DNA of 64,000 nucleotides from Paracoccaceae bacterium (GTDB lineage: Bacteria > Pseudomonadota > Alphaproteobacteria > Rhodobacterales > Rhodobacteraceae). The stretch is from positions 868,001 through 932,000 of the forward strand of contig SDAL01000001.1 of assembly GCA_004153385.1 (NCBI GenBank), in the 5' to 3' direction. Made by a program: the position numbers and the translations under genes. The notes beneath the pieces were generated by a model. It did not search any database, was not told the origin of the DNA, and was given only the letters and a program-made list of their open reading frames with translations. Shown here in pieces: positions 1 through 10,144 of this stretch; positions within the stretch are counted from its first letter, which is position 1; each line of letters begins with the position of its first letter.

Positions 1-579
1 CTTCAGGGGTTGGGCCTGAGGTACACGACATTACCTAACGGCAACCGGCAAGTGTTGAACTTTGCTTTTCCCGGCGATTTCATAGGGCTGCAATCCGCCG
101 TTATGGGCGAACTGTGCCACAGCTTTGAAGCCTCCACAAAAATGCGGCTATGTGTGTTTGACCGCGCAGGGTTCTGGGAGCTGTTGCGCCACCAGCCACG
201 GCGCAGTTTTGCAATATCGTGGCTTGCCGCCCGCGAAGAACATTTTCTGGGAGACAGTCTGGCCACCGTCGGGCAGCGGGAGGCCGGTAGCAAGATCGCA
301 TGGGCGCTCTTGCGGATCTGGCAGCGCCTTGACGAACTGGGCGAATTGCAATCATCCCCGCGTGGCAACGGGTTGCGCGCACCGATGCCATGGCGCCAGC
401 AGGATCTGGCAGACGCATTGGGCATGTCACTGGTCCATACCAACAAAACCCTGGCGCGGCTGCGTGCCAAAGATCAGGCAGACTGGCGTCGGGGCTGGCT
501 TACCCTCCCCGACCCCGAAGCGCTGGCGAAAGAATACGAGATCACGATGAGCGAGTTCCAAAAGCGCCCGCTCATCTGA
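1..579 (+). CDS. Crp/Fnr-family transcriptional regulator (5' end cut by window)
   Basis: The reading frame is open to the first base, so the N-terminus lies outside the window. What remains is the second half of a cyclic-nucleotide-binding-like sensor domain (FAFPGDFIGLQ, typical of the beta-roll), a dimer helix region, and a C-terminal winged helix with the HTH_Crp pattern (WRQQDLADALGMSLVHTNKTL). No FNR-type cysteine cluster is visible in the part present, so the effector is unknown. It is convergent with the M20 hydrolase, whose stop lies 7 bases away. The family assignment is firm; the target genes cannot be inferred. Confidence 0.9.
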   Translation, partial: LQGLGLRYTTLPNGNRQVLNFAFPGDFIGLQSAVMGELCHSFEASTKMRLCVFDRAGFWELLRHQPRRSFAISWLAAREEHFLGDSLATVGQREAGSKIAWALLRIWQRLDELGELQSSPRGNGLRAPMPWRQQDLADALGMSLVHTNKTLARLRAKDQADWRRGWLTLPDPEALAKEYEITMSEFQKRPLI

Positions 580-585
580 ACTGCA

Positions 586-1752
586 TCAGTCTAACGGCAG
601 GCGTTGCTCCACCAATGTGGAAAACCATGCCGCACCGTAGGGCAGGATACTGTCATCGAATTTATAATGCGGACTGTGCAGGGCGGCGCTATCGCCGTTA
701 CCGAGCCAGATATACGCACCCGGCCGTGCCTCCAGCATATAGCTGAAATCCTCGGCCCCCATCATCGGGGTGACATCCGGATCGACATCCGCACTAACGG
801 CCCGGGCCGCATCAATCGCGTGGGCGGTGCCGGCGGCATGATTGAAGGTCACGGGATAGCCCCGGTGATAACTGACATCCGCCTGTGCGCCAAACGCCTG
901 TGCCGTTGAAATCGCCACACGACCCAATTGCTGTTCGACGAAATCGCGCACTTGCGGCGACATGCTGCGCACCGTCCCGCGCAGTACGACCTGTTCGGAG
1001 ATCACATTATGCGCGGTGCTATCGGTCTCCACCGCACAGACAGAAACCACGACCTGATCATGCGGGTTTACATTTCTGGACGTGATCGTTTGCAGCGCCA
1101 TGATCATCTGTGCGGCCACAATTACGGGATCAATCGTCAGATGCGGTGTGGCGGCATGACCGCCATTGCCGGAAATGGTGATGTCGAACTCGTCGCAGGC
1201 CGCCATGATCGGCCCTTCGCAAATTGCGAAATGCCCCGCCGGAATACCCGGCATATTGTGCAGGCCGTAGATCTCCTGAATAGCAAACCGCTCCATCAAA
1301 CCTTCACGGCACATTTGCAAACCGCCACCGCCACCCTCTTCTGCGGGTTGGAAAACCACAACCACAGTGCCTTTGAACGCGCGGGTCTGGGCAAGATATT
1401 GTGCCGCACCGAGCAAAATCGCCATATGCCCGTCGTGTCCGCACGCATGCATCTTACCGTCAGATTGCGAGGCGAACGCCAATCCGCTTGCTTCTGTGAT
1501 GGGGAGTGCATCCATATCCGCACGCAACCCGATGACCGCTCCGCAATCCGGATCGTGGCCCTTGATCACCCCCACCACACCGGAGCGGGCGATGCCCTCC
1601 TCCACGATGTCGCAGCCGAACTCCCGCAACCATCGGGCAATTTTTGCAGCCGTTTCGGGCAGGTCGTACATCAATTCGGGTTGGCGATGCAGATCATGAC
1701 GCCAGCTGGTATATTGGGCTGCATGATCATTAAAATATGACTTTACGGGCAT
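586..1752 (-). CDS. M20-family metallo-amidohydrolase (hippurate hydrolase/IAA-amino acid hydrolase type)
   Basis: This 388-residue protein belongs to the M20 peptidase/amidohydrolase family, which hydrolyses N-acyl or N-carbamoyl amino acids in the cytoplasm using two divalent metals. The metal ligands of the family are visible: HACGHDGH, the QPAEEGG glutamates, GLHNMPG and the C-terminal GAEDFSYM segment. The length matches the family norm. I chose the ATG giving MPVKSYFND because the upstream extension (25 residues, Cys/Pro rich) looks non-coding. The substrate is unknown. It stands alone, convergent with the Crp/Fnr gene. Confidence 0.92.
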   Translation of the reverse strand: MPVKSYFNDHAAQYTSWRHDLHRQPELMYDLPETAAKIARWLREFGCDIVEEGIARSGVVGVIKGHDPDCGAVIGLRADMDALPITEASGLAFASQSDGKMHACGHDGHMAILLGAAQYLAQTRAFKGTVVVVFQPAEEGGGGGLQMCREGLMERFAIQEIYGLHNMPGIPAGHFAICEGPIMAACDEFDITISGNGGHAATPHLTIDPVIVAAQMIMALQTITSRNVNPHDQVVVSVCAVETDSTAHNVISEQVVLRGTVRSMSPQVRDFVEQQLGRVAISTAQAFGAQADVSYHRGYPVTFNHAAGTAHAIDAARAVSADVDPDVTPMMGAEDFSYMLEARPGAYIWLGNGDSAALHSPHYKFDDSILPYGAAWFSTLVEQRLPLD

Positions 1753-2031
1753 TGCCACTCCTGATGGGCACCTAACATAAGGCGCGCAGGATGGGCGAAA
1801 GCCGCCGCCGCTGCAAGAGGGGCACATCGCCCCGTGCCCGTATCTGATTTACCAGACATAACAATCAAACAAGATTTTAAAAATATATCGTTTGACCAAA
1901 CAAACCGGACCGTGTTCACATAAAAGTGTGGTGAGGGTCATCTATGTATATCCGGTGCTGGCGGATCTAGGCCGACGGATGGTTTTGAAACATAAAAGTT
2001 TTAAAACTGGGTACTTGTAAGGAAGCACTGT

Positions 2032-4035
2032 ATGCCAGACAAACCAAAACCAATACCTACGACAACTGATTTTCCTATTACCGCACGGAATCTCTCGGGT
2101 TTCCAATCAGGGTCAGGCTTTCAAACAGGAAAAATGGATGCCTTAAAAATACGCTCGGCGCGGGCAATCCGCTATCACGAGCCGGCGGCCATATTACCGA
2201 CGCCTGACACTCCTCGAAAGCCCTCTCACACTCCCTATAAAATGGATGCCGCCCCGCTTGCAAAAGAAGTGGGTGATCCTGATCACGTACTGTCAAATAT
2301 GGCAGACAATATATCACGCAGTATTTTTCAATTAACCGACGCCGCCGCCTTTCAGATAACAATCCGGCCCCGTACTGCCGGTTTTCCGGTCAGCGCGCTG
2401 GTGTGTTCGGGCGATGAAACCTTGCAAGACGCGTTAAGCAATTATACCGCGTTATGTTTTGGCAATGCCACAATTTCGGAGGAAAGCAGCCAGCCTGCAC
2501 GGGCACACTCCGGCATTCGTGACGGCCATTTGATCATCGCTCATCCACTATCTGACGAAAGTGACGCGATGATCGGTGCGCTTAGTATGGCCTACCCGTC
2601 AGGCTCTCGCCCGCTGGATGAGCGGATGAACGAAGCGCAATCGGTGGCACGTCTGATCGCCCAGACCCTGATCGAGATGCGGCGGTCGCATGCGCTGGAA
2701 ATCGACCGGGATGCAGCGGTGCGCCGGGCCGATAATCTGGCGCGCAGGGCCGAACTGGACCCGCTTACAACGCTCTACAATGCCACGACATTCGAAAACA
2801 AAGTGCGTGAAATGGTCGAGGATCGCCGCACACCTTTTGCGTTCATCATGATCGATGTCGACAATTTGCGCGCTGTGAACGAACTGTATGGTCACCAGTT
2901 CGGTGACCTCTATCTCAAGGCGATTGCGCATTCGCTGCGAAGCACCTGCCCCACACCGGCTGTCATCGGGCGGCTGGGGGGCGATGAGTTTTGCATAGCG
3001 CTGCCGTTGTCGCCGGGGGCCGATACCTATTTGAACGCCAGATTGTCGCGCATCCGCTCGGCCATCCAGCGCGGCGCGGCAATGCTTGGTAAATCCGATC
3101 TGGGGCGCGTGAGCATCGGTGCAAGCCTCTATCCGAAACAGGCAGAGCGGTTCACGGTTCTGTTCGAGCTTGCCGATACGGCCCTTTATGCCTCCAAACA
3201 TGCCGGCAAGCCGAGCTATACGGTGTTTTCCAGCAACCATCACGAGCGCTTCAACAATCGCTCCATGCATCAGCGTTTCGATCTTGCGGTCAAAAACCAG
3301 CTGATAGAGCCATTTTTCCAACCCATCGTCGCGTTGGAGACAGGCGTGATCACCGGTTTCGAGGTTCTGGCACGCTGGCGTGACCCGCACTGCGGTGTAC
3401 TGAGCCCTGCCGCCTTCGAGGCCGTCTTCAAAGACCATCACATGGCGCAGCAGCTGACCAGACTTATCATGCGCCGCGCGTTTGAGGCATATCAGGCGGC
3501 AGGGCTAACGGGATCGGGGATCAAGATATCTCTGAATCTTACCACATTCGATTTGATGTGTGCGGAATTCGTATTTGATCTGCAGGCTCTGCTTGGCGAT
3601 TTCGGTATGGACTGGTCCGTGCTCATTCTGGAAGTCACCGAAAAGGTCATGCTGGACGAGCCGACCGGACAGCTTTTCCGGTCCTTGGAAGAAATGCACC
3701 TGCGCGGTGCCACGATTGCGCTTGATGATTTCGGCACCGGATATGGCGGCCTGCGCCATCTGACCCACTGGCCTGTGGATCTGCTCAAGATCGACCGTTT
3801 CTTCGTCTCGACACTGGGCGACAACCTGCGCGACCGGGCTATTCCTGAAGCCATCATATCGATTGCCCGCAATTGCGGGCTGAGCATCGTGGCAGAGGGA
3901 ATAGAGACCCCCGAGCAGATGAGAATTTTGCAAGGCATGGGGTGCTCCAAAGGTCAGGGGTTCCTGTTCGCCCCGCCAATGCCTGCCACGGAGCTATCAC
4001 GCATCTCCCCGCGATATGATCTTGACCGCCTGTGA
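2032..4035 (+). CDS. GGDEF-EAL bifunctional cyclic-di-GMP protein
   Basis: This 667-residue protein should make and/or break cyclic di-GMP. Residues 1-60 are low complexity, and residues 80-230 look like a GAF-type sensor. A short helical linker follows, then a GGDEF domain with an intact GGDEF signature (residues about 316-320) and an EAL domain. The EAL motif reads EVLARW (444), and DDFGTG (565), KIDRFF (586) and VAEGIE (Glu about 622) are all present, so both active sites look usable. There are no membrane segments, so it is probably cytosolic. An AAGGAAG ribosome site precedes the start. It is convergent with the hybrid kinase gene, 15 bases away. Confidence in the family is high; the net activity is unknown. 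Confidence 0.93.
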   Translation: MPDKPKPIPTTTDFPITARNLSGFQSGSGFQTGKMDALKIRSARAIRYHEPAAILPTPDTPRKPSHTPYKMDAAPLAKEVGDPDHVLSNMADNISRSIFQLTDAAAFQITIRPRTAGFPVSALVCSGDETLQDALSNYTALCFGNATISEESSQPARAHSGIRDGHLIIAHPLSDESDAMIGALSMAYPSGSRPLDERMNEAQSVARLIAQTLIEMRRSHALEIDRDAAVRRADNLARRAELDPLTTLYNATTFENKVREMVEDRRTPFAFIMIDVDNLRAVNELYGHQFGDLYLKAIAHSLRSTCPTPAVIGRLGGDEFCIALPLSPGADTYLNARLSRIRSAIQRGAAMLGKSDLGRVSIGASLYPKQAERFTVLFELADTALYASKHAGKPSYTVFSSNHHERFNNRSMHQRFDLAVKNQLIEPFFQPIVALETGVITGFEVLARWRDPHCGVLSPAAFEAVFKDHHMAQQLTRLIMRRAFEAYQAAGLTGSGIKISLNLTTFDLMCAEFVFDLQALLGDFGMDWSVLILEVTEKVMLDEPTGQLFRSLEEMHLRGATIALDDFGTGYGGLRHLTHWPVDLLKIDRFFVSTLGDNLRDRAIPEAIISIARNCGLSIVAEGIETPEQMRILQGMGCSKGQGFLFAPPMPATELSRISPRYDLDRL

Positions 4036-4050
4036 CACCGCGCGGCTTTC

Positions 4051-6519
4051 CTAGGGAAGGCTCAGCCGGATCGCGTTGAGAAGCGCGCTCAGGGTGACGG
4101 GTTTGCGCAAGATCACCCCTTTCGGTTTGTCATCTCTGCTCAACAGTGGGTCCACATATCCCGTCAGATACAGCAGCCCCAGATCCGGTAACATCGCGCG
4201 GGCGCGCGCGGCGGTCTCGAACCCGTCAATCGGCCCCGAAAGCATCAGATCCGTGACCAGCAAATCGGGTGGCACAGGCATTGCCCCCAGATCGGCCAGC
4301 GCGGCTGTGCCATCGGGTGCGGTGAACACCACCATCTCCAGCGCCGAAAGCGCACGGGCGATCAGATCACGAAACTGCGGATCATCCTCGACAATCATGA
4401 TGCGTACACCACGCAGCCGCGCCACCATCGCCTCGTCAAGTGTCTCATCTTCGGGGTACTGGGTGGCAAGCGTGCCGTGTTTGGGCTGGATCGGCAGGAT
4501 AATCCGTGCACGGGTGCCCTGTCCTTCTTGTGCGTCCAGCGTAAAGCGTCCATCGATCTTACGTACGAAGCTGTCGATCATCGCAAGCCCCAGCCCTGTG
4601 CCCCCCTGCGCGTGGCGTGTGGTGTAGAAAGGGGTGCGCACATGGGCCAAAAGCGCAGGCGTCATGCCCGGGCCGTCATCGGCAACCTCAAGGCACAGAT
4701 CCCCGTCGTCTTGTATGTGCAAAGAGAGTGTGATCGTTCTACCGTGGCCGGTCTCGACAATCGCGTTTCGTGCGTTGATGACCAAATTCAGCACAGCCGT
4801 TTCCAGATCTTGCGGCGCACATCGCACCACCCAAGGCCCCTTCACCAGATCCACTTTCAATGCGATCATCGCAGGCAGCATCCGGCGGGCAAGTTCCGCC
4901 ACATTTCGCAATCTGGCCACGATATCGAAGCGCGAGATTTCATCGGGCGTGTCACGCGTCAGCCGCAAAAGATGGGTGGTCAAATTCGCCCCCCGCGCAC
5001 AGGCGGCGCGTATGGCCTCCAGCTGATCGCGGTGATCGATACCCAACGGCCCTTGGGCCGCGCGGTGGGTCAGCGTATCTGCAGCAATCTGGACAACCCC
5101 GAGGATATTGGACATTTCGTGGGCCACCCCGCCAGACATCTGACCAATGGCATCCAGACGCTCAACACGCGACAGGTTTTCGCGCAGTATCCACCCTTCG
5201 GTTTCATCGTGCACGGAAATGACACGCAACATCTTGGATTGTCCCGCAGACGGCGTGACGAAGCTGAGCGTCAGACGCAAGGCATGCTCCGCCCCGTATC
5301 TGTCGATCCAGCCACACCGCCGCTCGGGCGGACGCGTGCCCTTGTCAGAAAGCGCCAGAAGGGCTGCGACCGGATGCTCCTTGTCGCGCAGCGCACGCCG
5401 GTCGTCTATTGCGTGAAAGGCACTGTGAAACAGAAAAGCTTCTGGATCCCCCCCCGAGATTGCCTCTGCCGCGCGATTGGTCAGGTGCACGCTGTTGCGC
5501 ATATCCATCACAAAAACAGCCGTATCCAGCCCCTCCAGCACCTCGGCCAGCCGCTTTTGTTCAGCGACAGCGCGCGCGCTTGCGTGATCGTGAAACCGCG
5601 CGACCCGAAGCGTGACAAGGGCAGCAAGCAGCGCAAGCAAGATCGCAAGACTGCTCAGGCGCAGGTTGGGCGACAGATAGCCAAGCTGGGTCGATTTCAG
5701 CGCCAGATAGCTCAGTAAAATCGGCCCCGCCACCGCAAACAGAAAAAGCCTGCGCGCCATACGCCCGCCCGGCCCTGAGGATGCCAGATCGCCCATCCAG
5801 CTGCCGCGGGGATTGCCCAGCAACGCGGCCAGAAACAAAAGCGCAAGCCCCAAACAAGTGTGAAACGCCATCGCCGACAGCAGCGCCGTTTCATATAATG
5901 CAGGCGCGTCGAACAGATAACCGTCAAGCCCCACCATAGCCATTAACAGGCCAGTCGTCGCGATCACCTGCATGACAGGGCGCGCCTTCCGATGGGCACA
6001 AAGCTGTAGACCGATGACACATGCGGCCATCGCCACCCCTATCGCCGTGCCGATGGCCATGCGATCAGACCGCGGGTCAAGTGCAACATCAGGGCCAAAA
6101 AGGCTTTCGTACGTTTCCAAAAAACTCCAGATCGCATCGGATACCGCGATCACCAGCAAAACCAGACACAGGATTTTGGCTCCAAGGCCGCGCAGCGACC
6201 GCCAGCCCGCCCGGCCTCCGCCAGATCCGCTGCCGCTCCCCTCGGCGTGGATCACGCCGTCATCGGTGTGCGCGCGTGCCAGTAGGGCCAGAAGTTGCGC
6301 CCCGCCCAGTGCCAAAAGGGCAACCGCCGTTTGCGGCACCATCGCCGCCCATTGCGGATACACCCGCACCACCGGCATGACCGACAGCCCATACCCCACG
6401 CCCAGCACCACAAGCGACAACACCACCACAAGGGATGCCGTCAGCATCGCAAGCGGACGCAATTGAACAACCGGATAAAACGCGTGTGTATCGGCGTCCG
6501 AATAACGGCGATCGGGCAT
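4051..6519 (-). CDS. Membrane hybrid histidine kinase with C-terminal receiver domain
   Basis: This is an 822-residue two-component sensor. About eight hydrophobic segments fill roughly residues 25-310 and form a membrane sensor I cannot name. A short PAS-like region (about 325-440) follows, then a HisKA segment with the phosphoacceptor in GGVAHEMSN (His about 466). The HATPase domain shows an N box (NLVINARNAI) and G boxes (DDGPGM, GTGLGLAM). The C-terminus is a receiver with acidic pocket VEDD and acceptor Asp in LLVTDLM (about 755), followed by a LRKPVTLSALL lysine. The architecture resembles PAS-HK-REC proteins of alphaproteobacteria. It is transcribed alongside the receiver gene immediately upstream (91-base gap) and may phosphorylate it. 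Confidence 0.92.
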   Translation of the reverse strand: MPDRRYSDADTHAFYPVVQLRPLAMLTASLVVVLSLVVLGVGYGLSVMPVVRVYPQWAAMVPQTAVALLALGGAQLLALLARAHTDDGVIHAEGSGSGSGGGRAGWRSLRGLGAKILCLVLLVIAVSDAIWSFLETYESLFGPDVALDPRSDRMAIGTAIGVAMAACVIGLQLCAHRKARPVMQVIATTGLLMAMVGLDGYLFDAPALYETALLSAMAFHTCLGLALLFLAALLGNPRGSWMGDLASSGPGGRMARRLFLFAVAGPILLSYLALKSTQLGYLSPNLRLSSLAILLALLAALVTLRVARFHDHASARAVAEQKRLAEVLEGLDTAVFVMDMRNSVHLTNRAAEAISGGDPEAFLFHSAFHAIDDRRALRDKEHPVAALLALSDKGTRPPERRCGWIDRYGAEHALRLTLSFVTPSAGQSKMLRVISVHDETEGWILRENLSRVERLDAIGQMSGGVAHEMSNILGVVQIAADTLTHRAAQGPLGIDHRDQLEAIRAACARGANLTTHLLRLTRDTPDEISRFDIVARLRNVAELARRMLPAMIALKVDLVKGPWVVRCAPQDLETAVLNLVINARNAIVETGHGRTITLSLHIQDDGDLCLEVADDGPGMTPALLAHVRTPFYTTRHAQGGTGLGLAMIDSFVRKIDGRFTLDAQEGQGTRARIILPIQPKHGTLATQYPEDETLDEAMVARLRGVRIMIVEDDPQFRDLIARALSALEMVVFTAPDGTAALADLGAMPVPPDLLVTDLMLSGPIDGFETAARARAMLPDLGLLYLTGYVDPLLSRDDKPKGVILRKPVTLSALLNAIRLSLP

Positions 6520-6610
6520 GGGGGGCCCTTTCCTTTCTATGTGCAGGTCAGGTGTCGCGCCGTTGCATCCGGGTTTGCAAAAACAATGATGCGACCGTCA
6601 GGCGCTGCGT

Positions 6611-6988
6611 TCAGTCATGTGTCAATTCGGTAATGACCGCGTTCAGATCCTCGAGCGAGATGCGTTTGTGCAGACGCGCATTCGCACGCCGCAACCCCAG
6701 CGTATAAAGTGGCGAGTCAACGATATCTGGCATACCGGATATAATAACAATCGGCAGATCGGGATGGCTTTCGCGCAGTTTGTGCAGATAGGTAATTGCC
6801 CCGCCACCATTCATAATAACGTCTAGAAAAACAATATCGAAATGTTTATCCATAAGCTTCGGCAAAACCCGATCCGCACGGTTTACACCTGTCACAGAAT
6901 GCCCAAACGCTTCGAGCCCGTTGGCGAAAGAGCTTAAATAAGCATAATCGTCATCCGCGATAAGTATTTGTGCCACGTTTTCGCCCAC
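6611..6988 (-). CDS. Single-domain response regulator (receiver only)
   Basis: This 125-residue stand-alone CheY-like receiver has the acidic triad (DDD at 12-14), the acceptor Asp56 in IVFLDVIM and the conserved Lys108 in RLHKRIS; no output domain is present. The first in-frame start is a GTG with only a weak ribosome site, so the start is less certain than the family. It lies upstream of, and in the same orientation as, the hybrid kinase. It is divergent from the CheB-CheR protein, with 61 bases between them, which suggests a shared phosphorelay module. Such receivers usually shuttle phosphate or act by protein contact; that role is inference here. Confidence 0.88.
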   Translation of the reverse strand: MGENVAQILIADDDYAYLSSFANGLEAFGHSVTGVNRADRVLPKLMDKHFDIVFLDVIMNGGGAITYLHKLRESHPDLPIVIISGMPDIVDSPLYTLGLRRANARLHKRISLEDLNAVITELTHD

Positions 6989-7049
6989 GATTGATAGAAG
7001 TGTACTATGTGTTACTTAGTTTAATGTTACAAGTGCATGAGGAATACGA

Positions 7050-9698
7050 ATGACCGGCTACAAAGCAGTGTTATCGGATGCACAAACGCCATTGATCATC
7101 ATAGAAAACACCGGCGGTAGTGCGGCGCTGTTGGCGGAGTTTTTTAATGCTTGCGCACAGCATCCACTGTGCGCAATTTCATATATCGTTTTTCACGATT
7201 TGCCCGACGCGTATCTAGAAGACATAAAAGAGCATATACATCAAAGTGGCGGCTTTGCGTGTGAGGCTATTAAAAACGATACGCAGCTTGTGGCGTATTG
7301 CGTTTATTTCGTAGGGCCCGATACAATCGTTCACCTGCATGACGACCGGTTAATGGCGCAGCCATCCAAAGCCGATGACACCGGCCCAGACCATCCATTC
7401 GATTCTCTTTTGCAAGATGCTTCAATGCGCGCAGACGCGCGTAGTACGGTGGCGATTGTGCTTTGTGATCCGCGTGACGCAAGCACAGACGGCGCCAAAC
7501 GACTGCGCGCGGCCGATGGAACGGTCCTGATGCGAACGCCCGCACAAACCGAAACCTCTGCCGCGACGCAGGCCTTCATCAGCGCCGGAGTGGTTACACA
7601 AATTCTGGATATCGCAGACATGCCGGCGCAGATCGAACAAGTGATGCAAAACGATGGCGCGATCATTCATTGTGAAAATGACGATGCCGCATTTCAAGAT
7701 ATTCTGACCATGCTTGAAACCGGCTATGGCGTTGAGTTTTCCGCCTATAAAGCGGCCAATGTGCACCGCAGGATCCATCGGCGCATGCAGTTGCGCCAGA
7801 TCTGCAGCGTGGACACCTATCGCGATCTACTGGCCGGCAACCAAGGGATGCTGGAGGAGTTGTTCCAAGATATGCTGATCGGCGTGACGGGGTTCTACCG
7901 TGATCCTGAGGCCATCACGAAACTGCGCGATATTGCTTTGTCCGATCTGGTGCGCACATCGGACGAGGACACACCGCTGCGCGTATGGGTGCCGGGCTGC
8001 GCAAGCGGCGAGGAAGCCTATACGATTGCAATCGAGCTGCACGAAGAGTTGTTGCGCGCTGGTGTATCACGGAAATTTCGCATCATCGCCACAGACATCC
8101 ATCGACCATCCATCGAGTTTGCCTCTGCGGGTCTTTATAGCGAACGGGCCATGGCAAATGTCCCCCAGTATCTGCGAGAGAAATATTTCAGCCGCCAGCG
8201 TGATCAATACAGCATTCAGCCGTGCATCCGTCAGATGGTGATTTTTTCGGTTCATGATGCGCTCAGTGATCCGCCGTTCATGAACCTTGATCTGATCTCC
8301 TGCCGGAACCTGCTGATCTACCTTAACGAAGAGCCGCAGGCGCGGATCATCTCGATGTTTCTGTTCGGGTTGCATAACGGCCGGTATCTGTTTCTCGGCC
8401 CTTCCGAAAGCGTCGGACGTTTCGAACAGGAGTTCACTGTAATCACCCCCCGATGGAGGCTGTTCCAGAAGGCCTCTGAAAGGCGCCCGCTGGACCGCGC
8501 GAAATCGCTAAACCAATATCGCGCAGCCAACCAAACCGCCACCGCGGTCAACAAGCTCGGAGTTAATCAAATTGGCGCCGATAAATCGCGATGGAGCACG
8601 GCATACCGCACGAATGCCGCCCGCAGCAGCGCCGCAATCAACGCCGTCGAGGCGCGCCACAAGGAAAACCTGATTGCCAGCTACGATGCGCTTCTTAAAA
8701 AATATGCGCCGTCCTCGATCCTGATCAATAGCAACGGCGATGTTCTGGGTTGGTTTAACGATGCGGCGCGCCTGATCGATACCAAAAACAACCTGCTGGA
8801 CTGGACAGTCGAAAATATCGTCCACCCCGCTTTACAGTTTACCATCAATGTCGGGATGGAGCGATTGCGCCTTGGGCAGCTGGAACCCACCTCGCGCATG
8901 ATATCGGTGGAGCTTGAAGAGAATCAGCCGCTTAACTGCACGATAACGCTCGCCCCCCTGGACCAGATATCCAAGGTCCGGCTGATGTTGGTTGAGGTGG
9001 ATTTCGGGAGCGGCTTGCAAGAAAAGGCCCCGGCCCCTTCTGCCGAAAGCCTACCGGCCCAACATCAAGAAGATGCCCAGCTGCTTTCGCGCCGCTTGCA
9101 GGAGCTGGAGCGCGACCTGCGCCTGACCGAGGAAACCCTGCAGCATGTGACTGAACGGCTGGAGGCGTCGGGCGAGGAATTGCAGGCGTCGAACGTGGCG
9201 CTTCAGGCCTCCATCGAGGGGTTGCAGGCCTCTAACAAGGAACTGCACGCAGTGAATGATGAACTGATCAGCCTTGGCACCGAACATCAAAACCGGATTG
9301 AGGACCTCTCGGATCTCAACCGCAACGTCGAAACCACTTTGCGTCTGATGCGCGTCGGCGTGATCTTCGTTGATCACGACCTCAATATCACGCGGTTTTC
9401 CAACACGCTGGCGACGGAGTTTCTTTTACAAGCGCATGACACGGGCTGCCCGCTTGCACTTGCGTTCCCCGATCTGGAGTTCGTGGACCTGCCCCAGCTT
9501 GTGGCCGAGGTCATCGAAAGCGGTGAATCAGCGCATGCGACAGGCGCGCACCAAAACCACACCATCACCGTCGAGGTGCACACCATTCGCCATGATCGCG
9601 ACATTCAAGGGTATGAAACATACAACGGTGCGGCCATAATATTCCATGGCATAGGAAACAAAGCCCTGAAAATAAGCGGCCAATCCGATTTGGCGTAG
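7050..9698 (+). CDS. CheB-CheR-PAS fusion protein (chemotaxis-type methyltransferase/methylesterase hybrid)
   Basis: This is an 882-residue fusion. Residues 1-195 align by eye to a CheB methylesterase fold but are strongly diverged; GGSAAL, FHDLPD and STDGAK may preserve the Ser-His-Asp positions. Residues about 225-490 are a clear CheR methyltransferase: LIGVTGFYRD, the SAM-binding VPGCASGEEAYTIA (about 313-326), IIATDI and DLISCRNLLIYL. A PAS-like domain follows. Next come a long coiled coil (about 680-770) with repeated LQAS(N/I) units, and a final PAS domain. No receptor, CheA or CheW lies nearby. The protein therefore probably works in a sensory phosphorelay with the neighbouring kinase and receiver rather than in classic chemotaxis; that is inference. 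Confidence 0.88.
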   Translation: MTGYKAVLSDAQTPLIIIENTGGSAALLAEFFNACAQHPLCAISYIVFHDLPDAYLEDIKEHIHQSGGFACEAIKNDTQLVAYCVYFVGPDTIVHLHDDRLMAQPSKADDTGPDHPFDSLLQDASMRADARSTVAIVLCDPRDASTDGAKRLRAADGTVLMRTPAQTETSAATQAFISAGVVTQILDIADMPAQIEQVMQNDGAIIHCENDDAAFQDILTMLETGYGVEFSAYKAANVHRRIHRRMQLRQICSVDTYRDLLAGNQGMLEELFQDMLIGVTGFYRDPEAITKLRDIALSDLVRTSDEDTPLRVWVPGCASGEEAYTIAIELHEELLRAGVSRKFRIIATDIHRPSIEFASAGLYSERAMANVPQYLREKYFSRQRDQYSIQPCIRQMVIFSVHDALSDPPFMNLDLISCRNLLIYLNEEPQARIISMFLFGLHNGRYLFLGPSESVGRFEQEFTVITPRWRLFQKASERRPLDRAKSLNQYRAANQTATAVNKLGVNQIGADKSRWSTAYRTNAARSSAAINAVEARHKENLIASYDALLKKYAPSSILINSNGDVLGWFNDAARLIDTKNNLLDWTVENIVHPALQFTINVGMERLRLGQLEPTSRMISVELEENQPLNCTITLAPLDQISKVRLMLVEVDFGSGLQEKAPAPSAESLPAQHQEDAQLLSRRLQELERDLRLTEETLQHVTERLEASGEELQASNVALQASIEGLQASNKELHAVNDELISLGTEHQNRIEDLSDLNRNVETTLRLMRVGVIFVDHDLNITRFSNTLATEFLLQAHDTGCPLALAFPDLEFVDLPQLVAEVIESGESAHATGAHQNHTITVEVHTIRHDRDIQGYETYNGAAIIFHGIGNKALKISGQSDLA

Positions 9699-9880
9699 AA
9701 ATTTGGCTTATACGATAATCAATGATTGCGTTCCGCGCCCACTAGGGTTATGAAGGCTTTGCTACGTTACTTCCTACTGCATCCTGTCTCCTTTATCGGC
9801 TTCAGTCTGCCTCTTCGAACTGACGACTAAGCCGGGCTGCCGCCTTCTGTGGGCAGCATATATTATTAGGAGATCTCACG

Positions 9881-10087
9881 ATGGCTAATGGCACCGTGAA
9901 ATGGTTCAACCAATCCAAAGGCTTCGGCTTCATTCAACCTGAAAGCGGCGGCAAAGACATCTTTGTTCACATCTCCGCTGTTGAACGTGCTGGCCTGCAG
10001 AACTTGAACGACGGTCAAGCAGTGACCTACGAAATCGAAACCGGCCGTGATGGTCGTGAATCGGCGCGTGATCTGGCGCTTGCCTAA
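9881..10087 (+). CDS. csp: Cold-shock domain protein (CspA family)
   Basis: This 68-residue protein is a single cold-shock domain with both nucleic-acid binding motifs: RNP1-like KGFGFIQP and RNP2-like DIFVHIS. It starts MANGTVKWFN, as usual for the family. The family binds single-stranded RNA/DNA and melts mRNA structure. A strong ribosome site (TAGGAG) lies 10 bases before the ATG. The 180-base upstream region is long for so small a gene and fits the long 5' leader known for csp mRNAs. A factor-independent terminator follows 58 bases downstream, so it is a single-gene unit. Confidence 0.97.
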   Translation: MANGTVKWFNQSKGFGFIQPESGGKDIFVHISAVERAGLQNLNDGQAVTYEIETGRDGRESARDLALA

Positions 10088-10144
10088 TCCCACGATTTAA
10101 GTCACTCTCTTTATAGGGCGTATCTTGATTTCATACCTCTTGTC

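Noticed and set aside
3-470. Long reverse-strand frame across the Crp/Fnr gene
   Set aside because: It lies antisense to a convincing regulator, is Arg/Ser rich, and has no ribosome site.
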